A DNA stretch of 64,000 nucleotides from Sediminicoccus sp. KRV36 (GTDB lineage: Bacteria; Pseudomonadota; Alphaproteobacteria; Acetobacterales; Acetobacteraceae), in contig NZ_CP085081.1 of NCBI RefSeq assembly GCF_023243115.1, positions 1,550,001 through 1,614,000 of the forward strand, read 5' to 3'. The position numbers and the translations under genes were made by a program. This document shows, piece after piece, positions 27,142 through 37,414 of this stretch (positions within the stretch are counted from its first letter, which is position 1; each line of letters opens with the position of its first letter). The notes under the pieces were generated by a model, which was not told where the DNA came from, searched no databases, and was given only the letters and a program-made list of their open reading frames with translations.

Positions 27142-27279
27142 TCAGCGGCTGGGGAGGATGCGGCTCCAATGCTCGCGCAGGGAGACGATACGGCAGCCGT
27201 GCGCGGCGGCTTCATCCAGCCGATGCGTCAGGCCCGCGAACTGGATCGCCCGGTCATGGGCGTATTCGCGCGCCGCGCG
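27142..27279 (-). pseudogene. C-terminal remnant of an unidentified gene
   Basis: Read on the minus strand this segment encodes 45 residues (REYAHDRAIQFAGLTHRLDE...SLREHWSRILPSR) followed by TGA, with the codon bias of a real gene. The frame stays open upstream but turns into low-complexity Pro/Ala sequence, and I found no plausible start codon between here and the dehydrogenase stop at 27477. The most economical reading is the 3' end of a gene whose 5' part was deleted or replaced by the element containing the inverted repeat at 27347-27407. The family was not recognised. It accounts for part of the 338-base gap between the chemoreceptor and the dehydrogenase. Confidence 0.4.
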
Positions 27280-27346
27280 AGGTGCATGCGCCCCTGGTCG
27301 CGGCGCGGGAGCCGGCGCGTCAGGAGGCAGCCCTGGCGCGGCTTTT

Positions 27347-27407
27347 CCGGTGCTGGTGTATTCCGCCCTCGCCGTGTTGATGGACTTGCCGATGTAACCA
27401 GCACCGG
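27347..27407. repeat. Perfect 11-bp inverted repeat with 39-base loop
   Basis: CCGGTGCTGGT (27347-27357) and ACCAGCACCGG (27397-27407) are exact reverse complements. The pair lies in the otherwise gene-free stretch between the chemoreceptor and the 2-hydroxyacid dehydrogenase. It might be an RNA structure or the end of a small dispersed element; neither a transposase nor flanking duplications are visible. Confidence 0.5.
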
Positions 27408-27476
27408 CAAGCCCGGCGCCTCGCTGGCGCGAATGCCTCTCGTGCCGCCTTCGCCGCCCACAGCCCGAACCCTGTC

Positions 27477-28448
27477 TCAGCCGATGGCGTGCGGCGCGGG
27501 CTTCCCGTGGATCAGCACCGCATCGAGATTCTCCAGCGCGCGATGGCCCATCGCATCCCGCACCTCGATGGTGGCGGAGCCCAGATGCGGCAGGAGGGCG
27601 ACATTCTCCAGGCCGAAATAGCCGGGGAAGACCACAGGCTCGCCATCATAGACATCGAGGCCCGCGGCGCGCGTATGCCCGGTGGTGAGCGAGGCGACGA
27701 GTGCCGCATCATCCACGCTGCCGCCGCGGCCGGAATTCACCACGAGGTGGCCCGGCTTCATCTTCGCCAGACGCTTGGCGTTCAGCCATTTGCGGGTGGC
27801 ATCGCCGCCCGGGACATGCATGGAGATCACGTCAATCGTCGCCAGGAACCTGTCGTCATCATCGTGATAGATGGCGCCCAGTTCCAGCTCGGGCGGCAGG
27901 CGGTTGATGTCGCGGTAATGGATCTCCATGCGGAAGCCGCGCGCCATGGCGGCGAGTTCACGCCCGATGCGGCCCATGCCGAGAATGCCGAGCTTCTTGC
28001 CCTCCAGCGTGACACCCATGAGCTGCGTCGGCGCCCAGCCTTCCCACTTGCCGGCGCGCACCATGCGCTCGCCCTCGCCGGCGCGGCGGGCGGCCATGAG
28101 CATGAGGGTCATGGCGGTTTCGGCGGTGGCGAAGCTCAGCACCTCGGGCGTGTTGGTGCAGGTGATGCCGCGCGCCTTGGCGGCCGCGACATCCAGATGG
28201 TCATAGCCCACGCTGAAGGTGGCGATGCACTTCACCGAAGCCGGCAGGGCCGCGATGGTGGCGGCGTTCAGCGGGTCCCCGGCGGCGCAGAGAATGCCGG
28301 CGGCGCCGGCCGCGCGGCGGGCGATCTCGGCGCCATCGCGGAACCAGGGGGCGTCATCGGGGTTCAGCCGCACATCATAGTCACGCGCGGCGCGGGCCTC
28401 GATGGCTGCGGGCAGCTTGCGGGTGAGGAGCAGCACGGGCTTGGACAT
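27477..28448 (-). CDS. D-2-hydroxyacid dehydrogenase (glyoxylate/hydroxypyruvate reductase-like)
   Basis: A 323-residue NAD(P)-dependent dehydrogenase. Substrate-domain motif SVGYDHLDVAAAKARGI, Rossmann motif LGILGMGRIGRELA near residue 150, and the catalytic trio Arg (NSGRGGSVDD), Glu (DVYDGEP) and His (LLPHLGSAT) are all present. Enzymes of this class reduce glyoxylate, hydroxypyruvate or other 2-oxo acids, or act in reverse. The start at 28448 has AGGAAA ahead. It is divergent from the SDR-hyuA-hyuB operon, with 115 bases between them, so the two may share regulation, though no operator was evident. Confidence 0.92.
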   Translation of the reverse strand: MSKPVLLLTRKLPAAIEARAARDYDVRLNPDDAPWFRDGAEIARRAAGAAGILCAAGDPLNAATIAALPASVKCIATFSVGYDHLDVAAAKARGITCTNTPEVLSFATAETAMTLMLMAARRAGEGERMVRAGKWEGWAPTQLMGVTLEGKKLGILGMGRIGRELAAMARGFRMEIHYRDINRLPPELELGAIYHDDDDRFLATIDVISMHVPGGDATRKWLNAKRLAKMKPGHLVVNSGRGGSVDDAALVASLTTGHTRAAGLDVYDGEPVVFPGYFGLENVALLPHLGSATIEVRDAMGHRALENLDAVLIHGKPAPHAIG

Positions 28449-28563
28449 GTTCGTTTCCTGGTCATTCGCTTGGAGCAACTGCAACATAACGACCCCGGGC
28501 CGGCTTGCCAGAGGGGGCGCGGCGCGGCAGGGTCGAGGCAGGTTTTTCCAAGGGAAGTGGACG

Positions 28564-29352
28564 ATGAATCTCGGGCTCAAGGGCAAGCGCGCGCTGGTGA
28601 TGGGGGCCTCGAAGGGCCTGGGGCGTTCGATCGCGGATGCGCTGGCGGCGGAGGGAGCCGCGCTGGTCATCAGCGGGCGTGACCAGGCGAGCCTGGATGT
28701 GGCGGCGAAGGCTCTGGTGGCGCTGGGTGCCGCCTCCTGCGTCGGCATCCCGGCCGATGTCTCCCAGGGTGAGCAGATGGATGCCCTGGCCGATGGCGCG
28801 GTGGCGGCCATGGGGGGCGTGGACATCCTGATCCAGAATCACGGCGGCCCGCCGCCCGGGCCGGCGCTGGAAGTGACGGAAGCGCTGCTGACCACCTGGT
28901 TCCAGTCCATCGTCCTCTCGCCCGTGCGGATCACCAACCGGCTGCTGCCGGCGATGCGCGCGCAGAAATATGGCCGCATCATCAATGTGGGCAGCACGGG
29001 CATGCTGCAGCCGCTGCCCAACATGGTGCTGAGCAACACGCTGCGCGCCAGCATCATGGGGTGGATGAAGACCCTCTCGGCCGAGGTGGCGCATGAGGGG
29101 ATCACCTGCAACATCGTCGCCCCCGGCGCCATCCGCACCGACCGCAGCCTGGAGACGGCATCGAGCCTCGCCAAGCGCCAGGGCAAGAGCGTGGATGACG
29201 TGATCGCCGAGCGCAGCAAGACCATCCCGGCCGGCCGCTACGGCCTGCCCAGCGAATACGGCCCGCTGGTGGCCTTCCTGTGCAGCGAGCAGGCCGCCTA
29301 CATCACGGGCAGCATCATGCGCACCGATGGCGGGATGGTGCGGGGGTGGTGA
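28564..29352 (+). CDS. SDR-family protein lacking the canonical Tyr-x3-Lys
   Basis: A 262-residue Rossmann-fold protein of the short-chain dehydrogenase/reductase superfamily. The cofactor motif GASKGLGRSIA is intact at residues 14-24 and NHGG replaces the usual NNAG. The catalytic Ser is present (NVGSTGM), but where YxxxK is expected the sequence reads LSNTLRASIMGWMK, so both tyrosine and lysine are missing at the standard positions. The C-terminal MRTDGGMVRGW motif resembles 3-oxoacyl-ACP reductase relatives. It is first gene of a coupled set: its stop overlaps the GTG start of hyuA by four bases. Either the chemistry differs or it binds cofactor without classical catalysis. Confidence 0.85.
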   Translation: MNLGLKGKRALVMGASKGLGRSIADALAAEGAALVISGRDQASLDVAAKALVALGAASCVGIPADVSQGEQMDALADGAVAAMGGVDILIQNHGGPPPGPALEVTEALLTTWFQSIVLSPVRITNRLLPAMRAQKYGRIINVGSTGMLQPLPNMVLSNTLRASIMGWMKTLSAEVAHEGITCNIVAPGAIRTDRSLETASSLAKRQGKSVDDVIAERSKTIPAGRYGLPSEYGPLVAFLCSEQAAYITGSIMRTDGGMVRGW

Positions 29353-31466
29353 CCGCGTCCGATCGGCCGAGCAGCGTCAGCAACGCACGCCTCGCCGTTG
29401 ATATCGGCGGCACCTTCACCGATGTCGCGATCGAGGCGACCACGGGCGAGGACCAGGTCCAGCGCTGGACGGTGAAGGTCCTCACCACGCCGCACGCGCC
29501 GGAACTGGGCGTACTGGAGGGCGTGAAGGCCGTGCTGGCGCGTGCCGGCATGCAGGCCAGTGACATCACGCTGCTGATCCATGGCACCACGCTGGCCACC
29601 AATGCGCTGATCGAGCGCAAGGGCGCGCCGACCGCGCTGATCACGACCGAGGGCTTCCGCGACGTCTTGGCCCTCGGCAATGAGAGCCGCTACGACCAGT
29701 ATGACCTGAACATCGAATTGCCGCAGCCTTTGGTGCCGCGCCGCTGGCGCCTGCCCGTCGCGGAGCGGCTGGACAATACCGGCCAGGTCCTGGTGCCGCT
29801 GGATGAGGATGCGGTGCGCGGCTGGGTGCCATTCCTGAAATCGGAGGGGATTGAGAGCCTGGCCATCGGCTTCATCCACGGCTTCGTGAACCCGGTGCAT
29901 GAGCGGCGCGCGGCCGAGATCATCCGCGCCGAATGGCCGGAGTTGCCGATCTCGCTGAGCAGCGAAGTCAGCCCCGAGATGCGTGAGTGGGAGCGGTTTT
30001 CCACCACCGTCGCCAATGCTTATGTGCAGCCTTTGATGGCAAGCTACCTGGCGCGGCTTGAGGCTGGCTTGCGCGGTGGCGGGATGACCTGCCCACTGTT
30101 CCTGATGCTCTCGGGCGGCGGGCTGACCACCATCGAGACGGCGTCCCGCTTCCCGATCCGCCTGGTGGAAAGCGGGCCGGCCGGTGGTGCGATTTTCTCG
30201 GCGCATGTGGCCAAGCAGCGCGGCTGGTCGAAGGTGCTGAGCTTCGACATGGGCGGCACCACGGCCAAGGTGTGCCTGATTGACGATTTCGCGCCCCAGG
30301 CGAGCCGCACCTTCGAGGTTGCGCGCGTGGGCCGCTTCCGCAAGGGCTCCGGATTGCCGCTGCGCATCCCCGTGATCGAGATGGTGGAAATCGGCGCGGG
30401 CGGCGGTTCGCTGGCCCATCTGGACAGCATGGGGCGCATCCAGGTGGGGCCGGAATCCGCGGGCGCCGATCCGGGGCCGGCCTGCTACGGGCGCGGCGGC
30501 ACCAAGCCCGCCGTGACGGACGCGAATTTGACACTCGGCCGCTATGACGCGGCGGCCTTCGCGGGCGGCAACTTCCCGCTGAAGACCGCGCCGGCCGAGG
30601 CCGCGCTGGTCGAGCATGTGGGCAAGGGGCTGGGCCTCGAAGCCGGCATGGCCGCACTCGGCGTGGTCGAGATGGTGGATGAAAACATGGCCAATGCGGC
30701 GCGTGTCCATGCCATCGAGAGTGCGAAATCCTATGAGGGCCGCGCCATCATCGCCTTTGGCGGCGGCGGACCCGTGCATGGCTATCGCGTGGCCGAGAAG
30801 ATCGGCGTGAAGAAGCTGCTGGTGCCGTCCGGCGCGGGTGTGGGGTCGGCCATCGGCTTCCTCCGCGCGCCCGTGGGGTATGAGGTGGTCAAGAGCCTCT
30901 ACACGCGTTTCGCGAGCTTCGATGTGGCGAGCGTGAACACGCTGCTGGCGGCGATGAGCGCCGAGGCCATGACGGTGGTGGCCGAGGGCAGCTTCGGCGC
31001 GCCCACGGTGGAGCACCGCATCGGCTATATGCGCTATGTGGGCCAGGGGCATGAGATTGCCGTGGCGCTGCCGGTGCGCCCGCTGCTGGAAGCGGATATC
31101 GCCGAAATCCGCGCCGCCTATGATGCGGAGTATACGCGCTTCTATGACCGCCCGGTGCCGGGCAGCGATGTCGAGGTGCTGAGCTTCGCCGTCACCGTGG
31201 CGACTGTGGTGGATGCCGTCCAGGCGGCGGCCGAGGTGGCAAATGCGGCCCCGCCCCAGCCAATCCGTGCGCAGCAGGTGCGCGATACGGCAACCGGCGT
31301 GGTGGCCACCTGGCAGGTCTATGACCGCACGCAGATGGCGCCGGGGGCCGAAGTGCCGGGGCCCTGCATCATCGCAGAGGATGAGACGAGCACGCTGGTG
31401 GGGCCAGGCTGGACCTGCCGGATGGATGGGCTGGGGTATCTGGAACTGACGCGGGGAGAAAGTTGA
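29349..31466 (+). CDS. hyuA: Hydantoinase/5-oxoprolinase subunit A
   Basis: A 705-residue ATP-dependent amidohydrolase subunit of the ASKHA fold. It opens with LAVDIGGTFTDVAIE and continues HGTTLATNALIERKGA, the central LSGGGLTTIETA and FDMGGTTAKVCLID phosphate loops, and GAGGGSLAHLD, all family signatures. A GTG start at 29349 forms a GTGA overlap with the SDR stop, indicating coupling. The family includes N-methylhydantoinase, 5-oxoprolinase and acetone/acetophenone carboxylases; substrate is not predictable here. Works as a complex with the B subunit 52 bases downstream. Confidence 0.93.
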   Translation: MTASDRPSSVSNARLAVDIGGTFTDVAIEATTGEDQVQRWTVKVLTTPHAPELGVLEGVKAVLARAGMQASDITLLIHGTTLATNALIERKGAPTALITTEGFRDVLALGNESRYDQYDLNIELPQPLVPRRWRLPVAERLDNTGQVLVPLDEDAVRGWVPFLKSEGIESLAIGFIHGFVNPVHERRAAEIIRAEWPELPISLSSEVSPEMREWERFSTTVANAYVQPLMASYLARLEAGLRGGGMTCPLFLMLSGGGLTTIETASRFPIRLVESGPAGGAIFSAHVAKQRGWSKVLSFDMGGTTAKVCLIDDFAPQASRTFEVARVGRFRKGSGLPLRIPVIEMVEIGAGGGSLAHLDSMGRIQVGPESAGADPGPACYGRGGTKPAVTDANLTLGRYDAAAFAGGNFPLKTAPAEAALVEHVGKGLGLEAGMAALGVVEMVDENMANAARVHAIESAKSYEGRAIIAFGGGGPVHGYRVAEKIGVKKLLVPSGAGVGSAIGFLRAPVGYEVVKSLYTRFASFDVASVNTLLAAMSAEAMTVVAEGSFGAPTVEHRIGYMRYVGQGHEIAVALPVRPLLEADIAEIRAAYDAEYTRFYDRPVPGSDVEVLSFAVTVATVVDAVQAAAEVANAAPPQPIRAQQVRDTATGVVATWQVYDRTQMAPGAEVPGPCIIAEDETSTLVGPGWTCRMDGLGYLELTRGES

Positions 31467-31518
31467 TGTTCACCGATTCAAGCTTCCGTTGCTCGCTTCA
31501 GCGATCGGGGGAATTGGC

Positions 31519-33183
31519 ATGAACGCCGCACTCGAGAAAATCCAGCGCCAGATCCAATGGAACCGCCTCATCGCGGTGGTCGAGGAGCAGGCGCAGACCA
31601 TGATCCGCACCGCCTTCAGCACCACGGTGCGCGAGGCGGGTGATCTTTCGGCCGGGGTCTTCGACCTCGAAGGGCGGATGATGGCGCAGGCCGTCACCGG
31701 CACGCCGGGCCATGTGAATTCCATGGCGGAGGCGGTGGGGCATTTCCTCAAGAAATTCCCGGCCCATACGATGAAGCGGGGTGATCACTACATCACCAAT
31801 GACCCCTGGCTCGCCACCGGCCACCTGCATGACCTCACCGTCGTCAGCCCCGCCTTCCGCGGCGGCAAGATCGTCGGCCTCTTCGCCAATACCGCGCATA
31901 TCATTGATATCGGCGGGCTCGGCATGGGGCCCGAGGGGCGCTCGGTGTTTGAGGAAGGGCTCTACATCCCCATCGTCAAATGCTTCGACCAGGGCGTGCC
32001 GAACGAGACCTTTTTCGACTTTATCCGCGTGGGTTCCCGCACGCCGGTGGAGCTGGAAGGCGATATCTACTCGCTTTGTGCCTGCAACGACGCGGGCGCC
32101 AAGCGCCTGGTCGAGATGATGGATGAATACCGGATGGAGGCGCTGGACGACCTCGCCGCCTTCATCTTCGACAGCAGCATGGCGGCCACCAAGGCCGAGA
32201 TCGCGAAGCTGCCGCAGGGCGTCATCTGGCATTCCGAAATCCGCTCGGATGGCTATGAGGCGCCGGTCACGCTGCATGCCGCGCTGCGGGCCGAGGCGGG
32301 GGAGATCATCGTGGATTTCGCCGGCACGAGTGGGCTTTCCACGCGCGGCATCAATGTGCCGCCGGCCTATTGCCGCGCCTATGCCTGCTTTGGCCTGAAA
32401 TGCGTGATCGCGCCGGAAATCCCCAATAACTGGGCGAGCCTTCTGCCGTTCCGGATGGAGATTCCCGAAGGCTGCATCCTCAACGCGCCACGGCCCTATC
32501 CGGTCAGTGTGCGGCACGTCATCGGGCAGTTGATTCCGGATCTGATGATGGGCTGCCTCGGCCAGGCCGTGCCGGACCGGGTGAATGCCGAAGGCTCCTC
32601 GGCCCTGTGGAACCCGCCCTTGCGCGGTGGTTCCCAGGTGAGCGGCCAGGAGGCGGAGGTGGAGGATTTCGAGATCATCACCTTCAATTCCGGCGGCACC
32701 GGCGCGCGCCCGACGAAGGATGGGCTGGACGGCATCGCCTTCCCCTCGGGCGTGCGGACCATGCCGGTGGAAGCCACGGAAAACGTGGCGCCCGTGATCT
32801 TCTGGCGGAAGGAGTTGCGCCCGGATTCCGCAGGCGCTGGCCGCACGCGCGGCGGCTTCGGGCAGATCATGGAGATCGGCGCGAAGAAGAACGCGGAATT
32901 TGCCGTGAACGCGATCTTTGACCGCGTGGCCAACCCACCCAAGGGCCGCTTCGGCGGCGGCATGGGCGCTGGTGGCTGGGTCGGGCTGGATGATGCGAAT
33001 GGCACGGTGCTGCGCACCAAGGGCTTCCAGGTGATCCCGAAGGGGCGGCATTTGCTGCTGCTGCTGCCCGGTGGCGGCGGCATGGGCGACCCGAAGGAGC
33101 GTGACCCCGCGCTGGTCGCGCGTGACGTGGCGGATGGGCTGGTGAGTGCTGCGGAGGCTAAGCGCCTTTATGGGCATGACTGA
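31519..33183 (+). CDS. hyuB: Hydantoinase/5-oxoprolinase subunit B
   Basis: A 554-residue partner of HyuA. Conserved family stretches are RTAFSTTVREAGDLSAGVFDLEGRMMAQA near the start, HYITNDPWLATGHLHDLTVVSPAF, ANTAHIIDIGG and the glycine-rich end LLLPGGGGMGDPKERDPALVARDV. The ATG at 31519 sits behind GGGGGAA and gives the normal length; the longer frame has no support. Its last codons overlap the following SDR gene by eight bases. The A and B subunits together should hydrolyse a cyclic amide or carboxylate a ketone with ATP. Confidence 0.93.
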   Translation: MNAALEKIQRQIQWNRLIAVVEEQAQTMIRTAFSTTVREAGDLSAGVFDLEGRMMAQAVTGTPGHVNSMAEAVGHFLKKFPAHTMKRGDHYITNDPWLATGHLHDLTVVSPAFRGGKIVGLFANTAHIIDIGGLGMGPEGRSVFEEGLYIPIVKCFDQGVPNETFFDFIRVGSRTPVELEGDIYSLCACNDAGAKRLVEMMDEYRMEALDDLAAFIFDSSMAATKAEIAKLPQGVIWHSEIRSDGYEAPVTLHAALRAEAGEIIVDFAGTSGLSTRGINVPPAYCRAYACFGLKCVIAPEIPNNWASLLPFRMEIPEGCILNAPRPYPVSVRHVIGQLIPDLMMGCLGQAVPDRVNAEGSSALWNPPLRGGSQVSGQEAEVEDFEIITFNSGGTGARPTKDGLDGIAFPSGVRTMPVEATENVAPVIFWRKELRPDSAGAGRTRGGFGQIMEIGAKKNAEFAVNAIFDRVANPPKGRFGGGMGAGGWVGLDDANGTVLRTKGFQVIPKGRHLLLLLPGGGGMGDPKERDPALVARDVADGLVSAAEAKRLYGHD

Positions 33184-33862
33184 GACGGCCCTCATCATCG
33201 GCGCCGGCTCAGGCCTCTCGGCTTCGCTCGCGCGCAAGCTCTCTGCCGCTGGCTGGGATTTGGCGCTGGCCGCGCGCAACACGGATAAGCTGGCACCACT
33301 CGCCACTGAAACTCGTGCCACGCTGCACGCCTGCGATGCAGCCGATGTCGAGGGTGTAGCGGCGCTGTTTGCCGGGTTGGACGCGGCGGGGCGGACGCCA
33401 TCCCTGGTGATCTATAACCCGAGCTTCCGTGTGCGCGGCCCGGTGGCCTCCCTCGACCCCGAGCAGGTGCGCCGCACGCTGGAAGTCTGCGCCTTCGGGG
33501 CTTTCCTGGCCGCGCAACAGGCGGCCAGCCGCATGTTGGCGGCGGGGCGCGGCACCATCTTCTTCACCGGCGCCTCGGCCGGGGTGAAGGGCTTTCCGGA
33601 ATCAGCCCCCTTCGCCATGGGCAAATTCGCGCTGCGCGGCCTCGCCGAGAGCATGGCGCGGGAGTTGCACCCCAAGAACATCCATATCTGCCATTTCGTG
33701 ATTGATGGCGGCATCGCCTCGGCCACGCGCGTGGCCGCGCCAGGGGCTGATTCGCTGCTCGACCCGGACGCCATCGCCGATGCCTATCTGCATGTGCTGG
33801 CGCAGCCGCGCTCGGCCTGGAGCAGCGAGATGGCCTTGCGCCCCTGGGTCGAGAAGTTTTGA
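33176..33862 (+). CDS. SDR-family protein with Phe in place of the catalytic Tyr
   Basis: A 228-residue SDR-superfamily protein translationally coupled to hyuB (8-base overlap). The nucleotide motif GAGSGLSASLARKL is present at residues 8-21, and the Ser-bearing strand TIFFTGASAGVKG is intact. The catalytic position reads PFAMGKFALRG, that is Phe-x3-Lys rather than Tyr-x3-Lys. This variant recurs in a recognisable subgroup, so it is unlikely to be a sequencing error. With the first SDR of the operon it brackets hyuAB; both are atypical, which hints at a pathway-specific role rather than ordinary alcohol oxidation. The next feature downstream is the TPP riboswitch. Confidence 0.85.
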   Translation: MTETALIIGAGSGLSASLARKLSAAGWDLALAARNTDKLAPLATETRATLHACDAADVEGVAALFAGLDAAGRTPSLVIYNPSFRVRGPVASLDPEQVRRTLEVCAFGAFLAAQQAASRMLAAGRGTIFFTGASAGVKGFPESAPFAMGKFALRGLAESMARELHPKNIHICHFVIDGGIASATRVAAPGADSLLDPDAIADAYLHVLAQPRSAWSSEMALRPWVEKF

Positions 33863-35860
<1,998 letters not shown>

Positions 35861-35887
35861 CGCGCCCTGGCCTCAGTAGCGCGGATT

Positions 35888-35933
35888 GCAAAGGACAAGT
35901 CCTTTGCCGGGGTTCAAGGGGCAGCGCCCCTTG
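35888..35933 (-). repeat. Two-hairpin intergenic repeat, copy 2
   Basis: Read on the minus strand: hairpin 1 CAAGGGGC/GCCCCTTG (35926-35933 with 35915-35922), linker AACCCCG, then hairpin 2 GCAAAGGAC/GTCCTTTGC (35899-35907 with 35888-35896). The order and linker match copy 1, while both stems differ in sequence yet remain fully paired. It lies 28 bases past the thiC stop and overlaps the last codons of the small gene at 35914, so it can serve both transcripts. Confidence 0.65.
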
Positions 35934-36066
35934 CCTTCTTCACCGCCTGACGAAGCGCGCAAAGCCCAATCACCCCGGCGGTGCCGGCCACGGCACCCGC
36001 CGTAAAGGCGCCGCGCACCGCCAGTTTCGTCAGCATCACCTGGGCGCAGATCAGTTTCAGGACCAT
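35914..36066 (-). CDS. Small hydrophobic protein, 50 residues (hypothetical)
   Basis: A short frame with a strong ribosome site (AGGAG eight bases before the ATG). The product MVLKLICAQVMLTKL...GVIGLCALRQAVKKARGAAP has one glycine/alanine-rich hydrophobic helix (about residues 16-37) and a basic C-terminal end, like a small inner-membrane protein. The final six codons and stop are formed by the first hairpin of repeat copy 2, suggesting the repeat supplied the present C terminus. No family recognised. It sits alone between convergent thiC and the serine hydrolase gene. Confidence 0.45.
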   Translation of the reverse strand: MVLKLICAQVMLTKLAVRGAFTAGAVAGTAGVIGLCALRQAVKKARGAAP

Positions 36067-36119
36067 CGGTCATCTCCTCGAATACAGGCGAAATGGCCCT
36101 GAAACGCTGCGCCGCAAGT

Positions 36120-37400
36120 TCAGCCGCGCAGGCTCTCCACCATGGCGCCATAGACCAGGTTCTTGAACACCATCCGCGTATGCGTCCGGCTGGACGGCCC
36201 CTGTGCCATGAAGACGCCGACGAGCTTTTCCGCCCGGTCAATGGTGAAGCTGGTGCCCCAGGCGCCCGCCCACATCGCATCCCCGGGCGAGCCCGGTGCG
36301 ACGGCGATGCCCTGCTCGCGCCGGATCGCGAAGCCCAGCCCGAAGCCATAGCCAGGCCCGGTGCTGGCGGCCGGCGTGCCGCCCATGCTGCCCATATGGT
36401 CGGAGAGCATCCAGTTCACCGTGGGGGTGGAGAGGTAGCGCTTGCCTTCCAGCGTGCCGCCATTGGCGATCATCTGCGCGAAGCGGTGGTAATCGGCGCT
36501 GGTGCCCACCATGCCCGCACCGCCCTTGAAATGCCCGGCCGGCACTGGGTTCTGCTCGATGCGGTAGCTCTGCCACATGGAGGCGGAGAGTGGGTCTGAG
36601 GTGATGCTCTCGGCCACGCGCGAACGCCGTGCCGGGTCCACCCACCAGACCGTATCCGTCATGCCGAGCGGCCCGGTGATGCGATCGGCGATCAGCCGGT
36701 CCAGCGGCTGGCCCGCCACGCGTTGCAGCAGCAGGCCGAGCACATCCGTGCTGATCGAGTAGAAGAATTGCGCCCCCGGCTGGAAGGCGAGCGGGATGGT
36801 TCCCAGGCGGCGCAGCATCTCATCGCCCGGCACCGGGGCGCGGCGGGATTCGATGTCGTGCTCCTCATACATCTCGCGGATGCGCGGGAAGGGCGAGGAG
36901 GCCGCATAGACGAAGCCCGAGGAATGCCGCAGCAGATCCTGCACCGTGATGGGGCGCGCCAGCGGCACCTCGCCCTGCGCGGTCAGCACCTTCAACTCCC
37001 GCAGCTCCGGCAGCCATTGCGTGATCGGGTCGCCGATCTTCATGCGGCCCTCCTCGATGAGCATCATGGCGGCGACGCTGGTGAGCGGCTTGGTCATCGA
37101 GGCGAGGAGGAAAATCGCCTCGCGCGTCATCGGCACGCGGCGCGCATTGTCCTGGTGGCCATAGGCTTCGTGGTGGATGACCTGGCCGTTGCGGGCGATC
37201 AGCGCCACGGCGCCGTTGAAGCTGCCGCGTTCGACTTCGCGTTCCATGGCGGGCTGGAAGCGGGCGAGGCGCGTGCGCGAAAAGCCCTGGATCAGGTCTT
37301 CGCGGCGCTCCGCCTCCTGGGCGTGCGCAGGCGTGCGCAGCACGGCGGGGGCGAGGAGGGCAGAGCCCGAAAGCAGGGCGAGGTGGCGGCGTGGGGTCAT
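36120..37400 (-). CDS. Serine hydrolase of the beta-lactamase/esterase (class C-like) family
   Basis: A 426-residue exported protein with a twin-Arg-like or Sec signal (MTPRRHLALLSGSALLAPAVL, cleavage near AHAQ). The active-site motif is SMTK (Ser101, Lys104) in FLLASMTKPLTSVAAMMLIEEGRM, followed by YSIST, where beta-lactamases have YxN, around residue 215. A late GAWGTSFTID segment fills the role of the KTG-like third motif. This pattern fits esterase EstB- or penicillin-binding-protein-like hydrolases better than true beta-lactamases. Its start at 37400 is 15 bases downstream of the LIV-type binding-protein stop, so the two are probably cotranscribed and may handle the same compound. Confidence 0.88.
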   Translation of the reverse strand: MTPRRHLALLSGSALLAPAVLRTPAHAQEAERREDLIQGFSRTRLARFQPAMEREVERGSFNGAVALIARNGQVIHHEAYGHQDNARRVPMTREAIFLLASMTKPLTSVAAMMLIEEGRMKIGDPITQWLPELRELKVLTAQGEVPLARPITVQDLLRHSSGFVYAASSPFPRIREMYEEHDIESRRAPVPGDEMLRRLGTIPLAFQPGAQFFYSISTDVLGLLLQRVAGQPLDRLIADRITGPLGMTDTVWWVDPARRSRVAESITSDPLSASMWQSYRIEQNPVPAGHFKGGAGMVGTSADYHRFAQMIANGGTLEGKRYLSTPTVNWMLSDHMGSMGGTPAASTGPGYGFGLGFAIRREQGIAVAPGSPGDAMWAGAWGTSFTIDRAEKLVGVFMAQGPSSRTHTRMVFKNLVYGAMVESLRG

Positions 37401-37414
37401 GTCGGTTCTCCGGT

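Noticed and set aside
27347..27407. The inverted repeat considered as an insertion-sequence end pair
   Set aside because: The 39-base interior cannot encode anything, and no transposase or target duplication is visible nearby.
27169..27621. A 150-codon plus-strand frame between chemoreceptor and dehydrogenase
   Set aside because: It has biased shadow composition, runs into the dehydrogenase gene on the opposite strand, and competes with the better-formed minus-strand remnant.
36070..36349. A minus-strand frame giving a protein beginning MTDGPETDL
   Set aside because: It lies in a different frame from the well-formed 50-residue gene, has shadow-like Arg/Gly composition and reads through the repeat hairpins.
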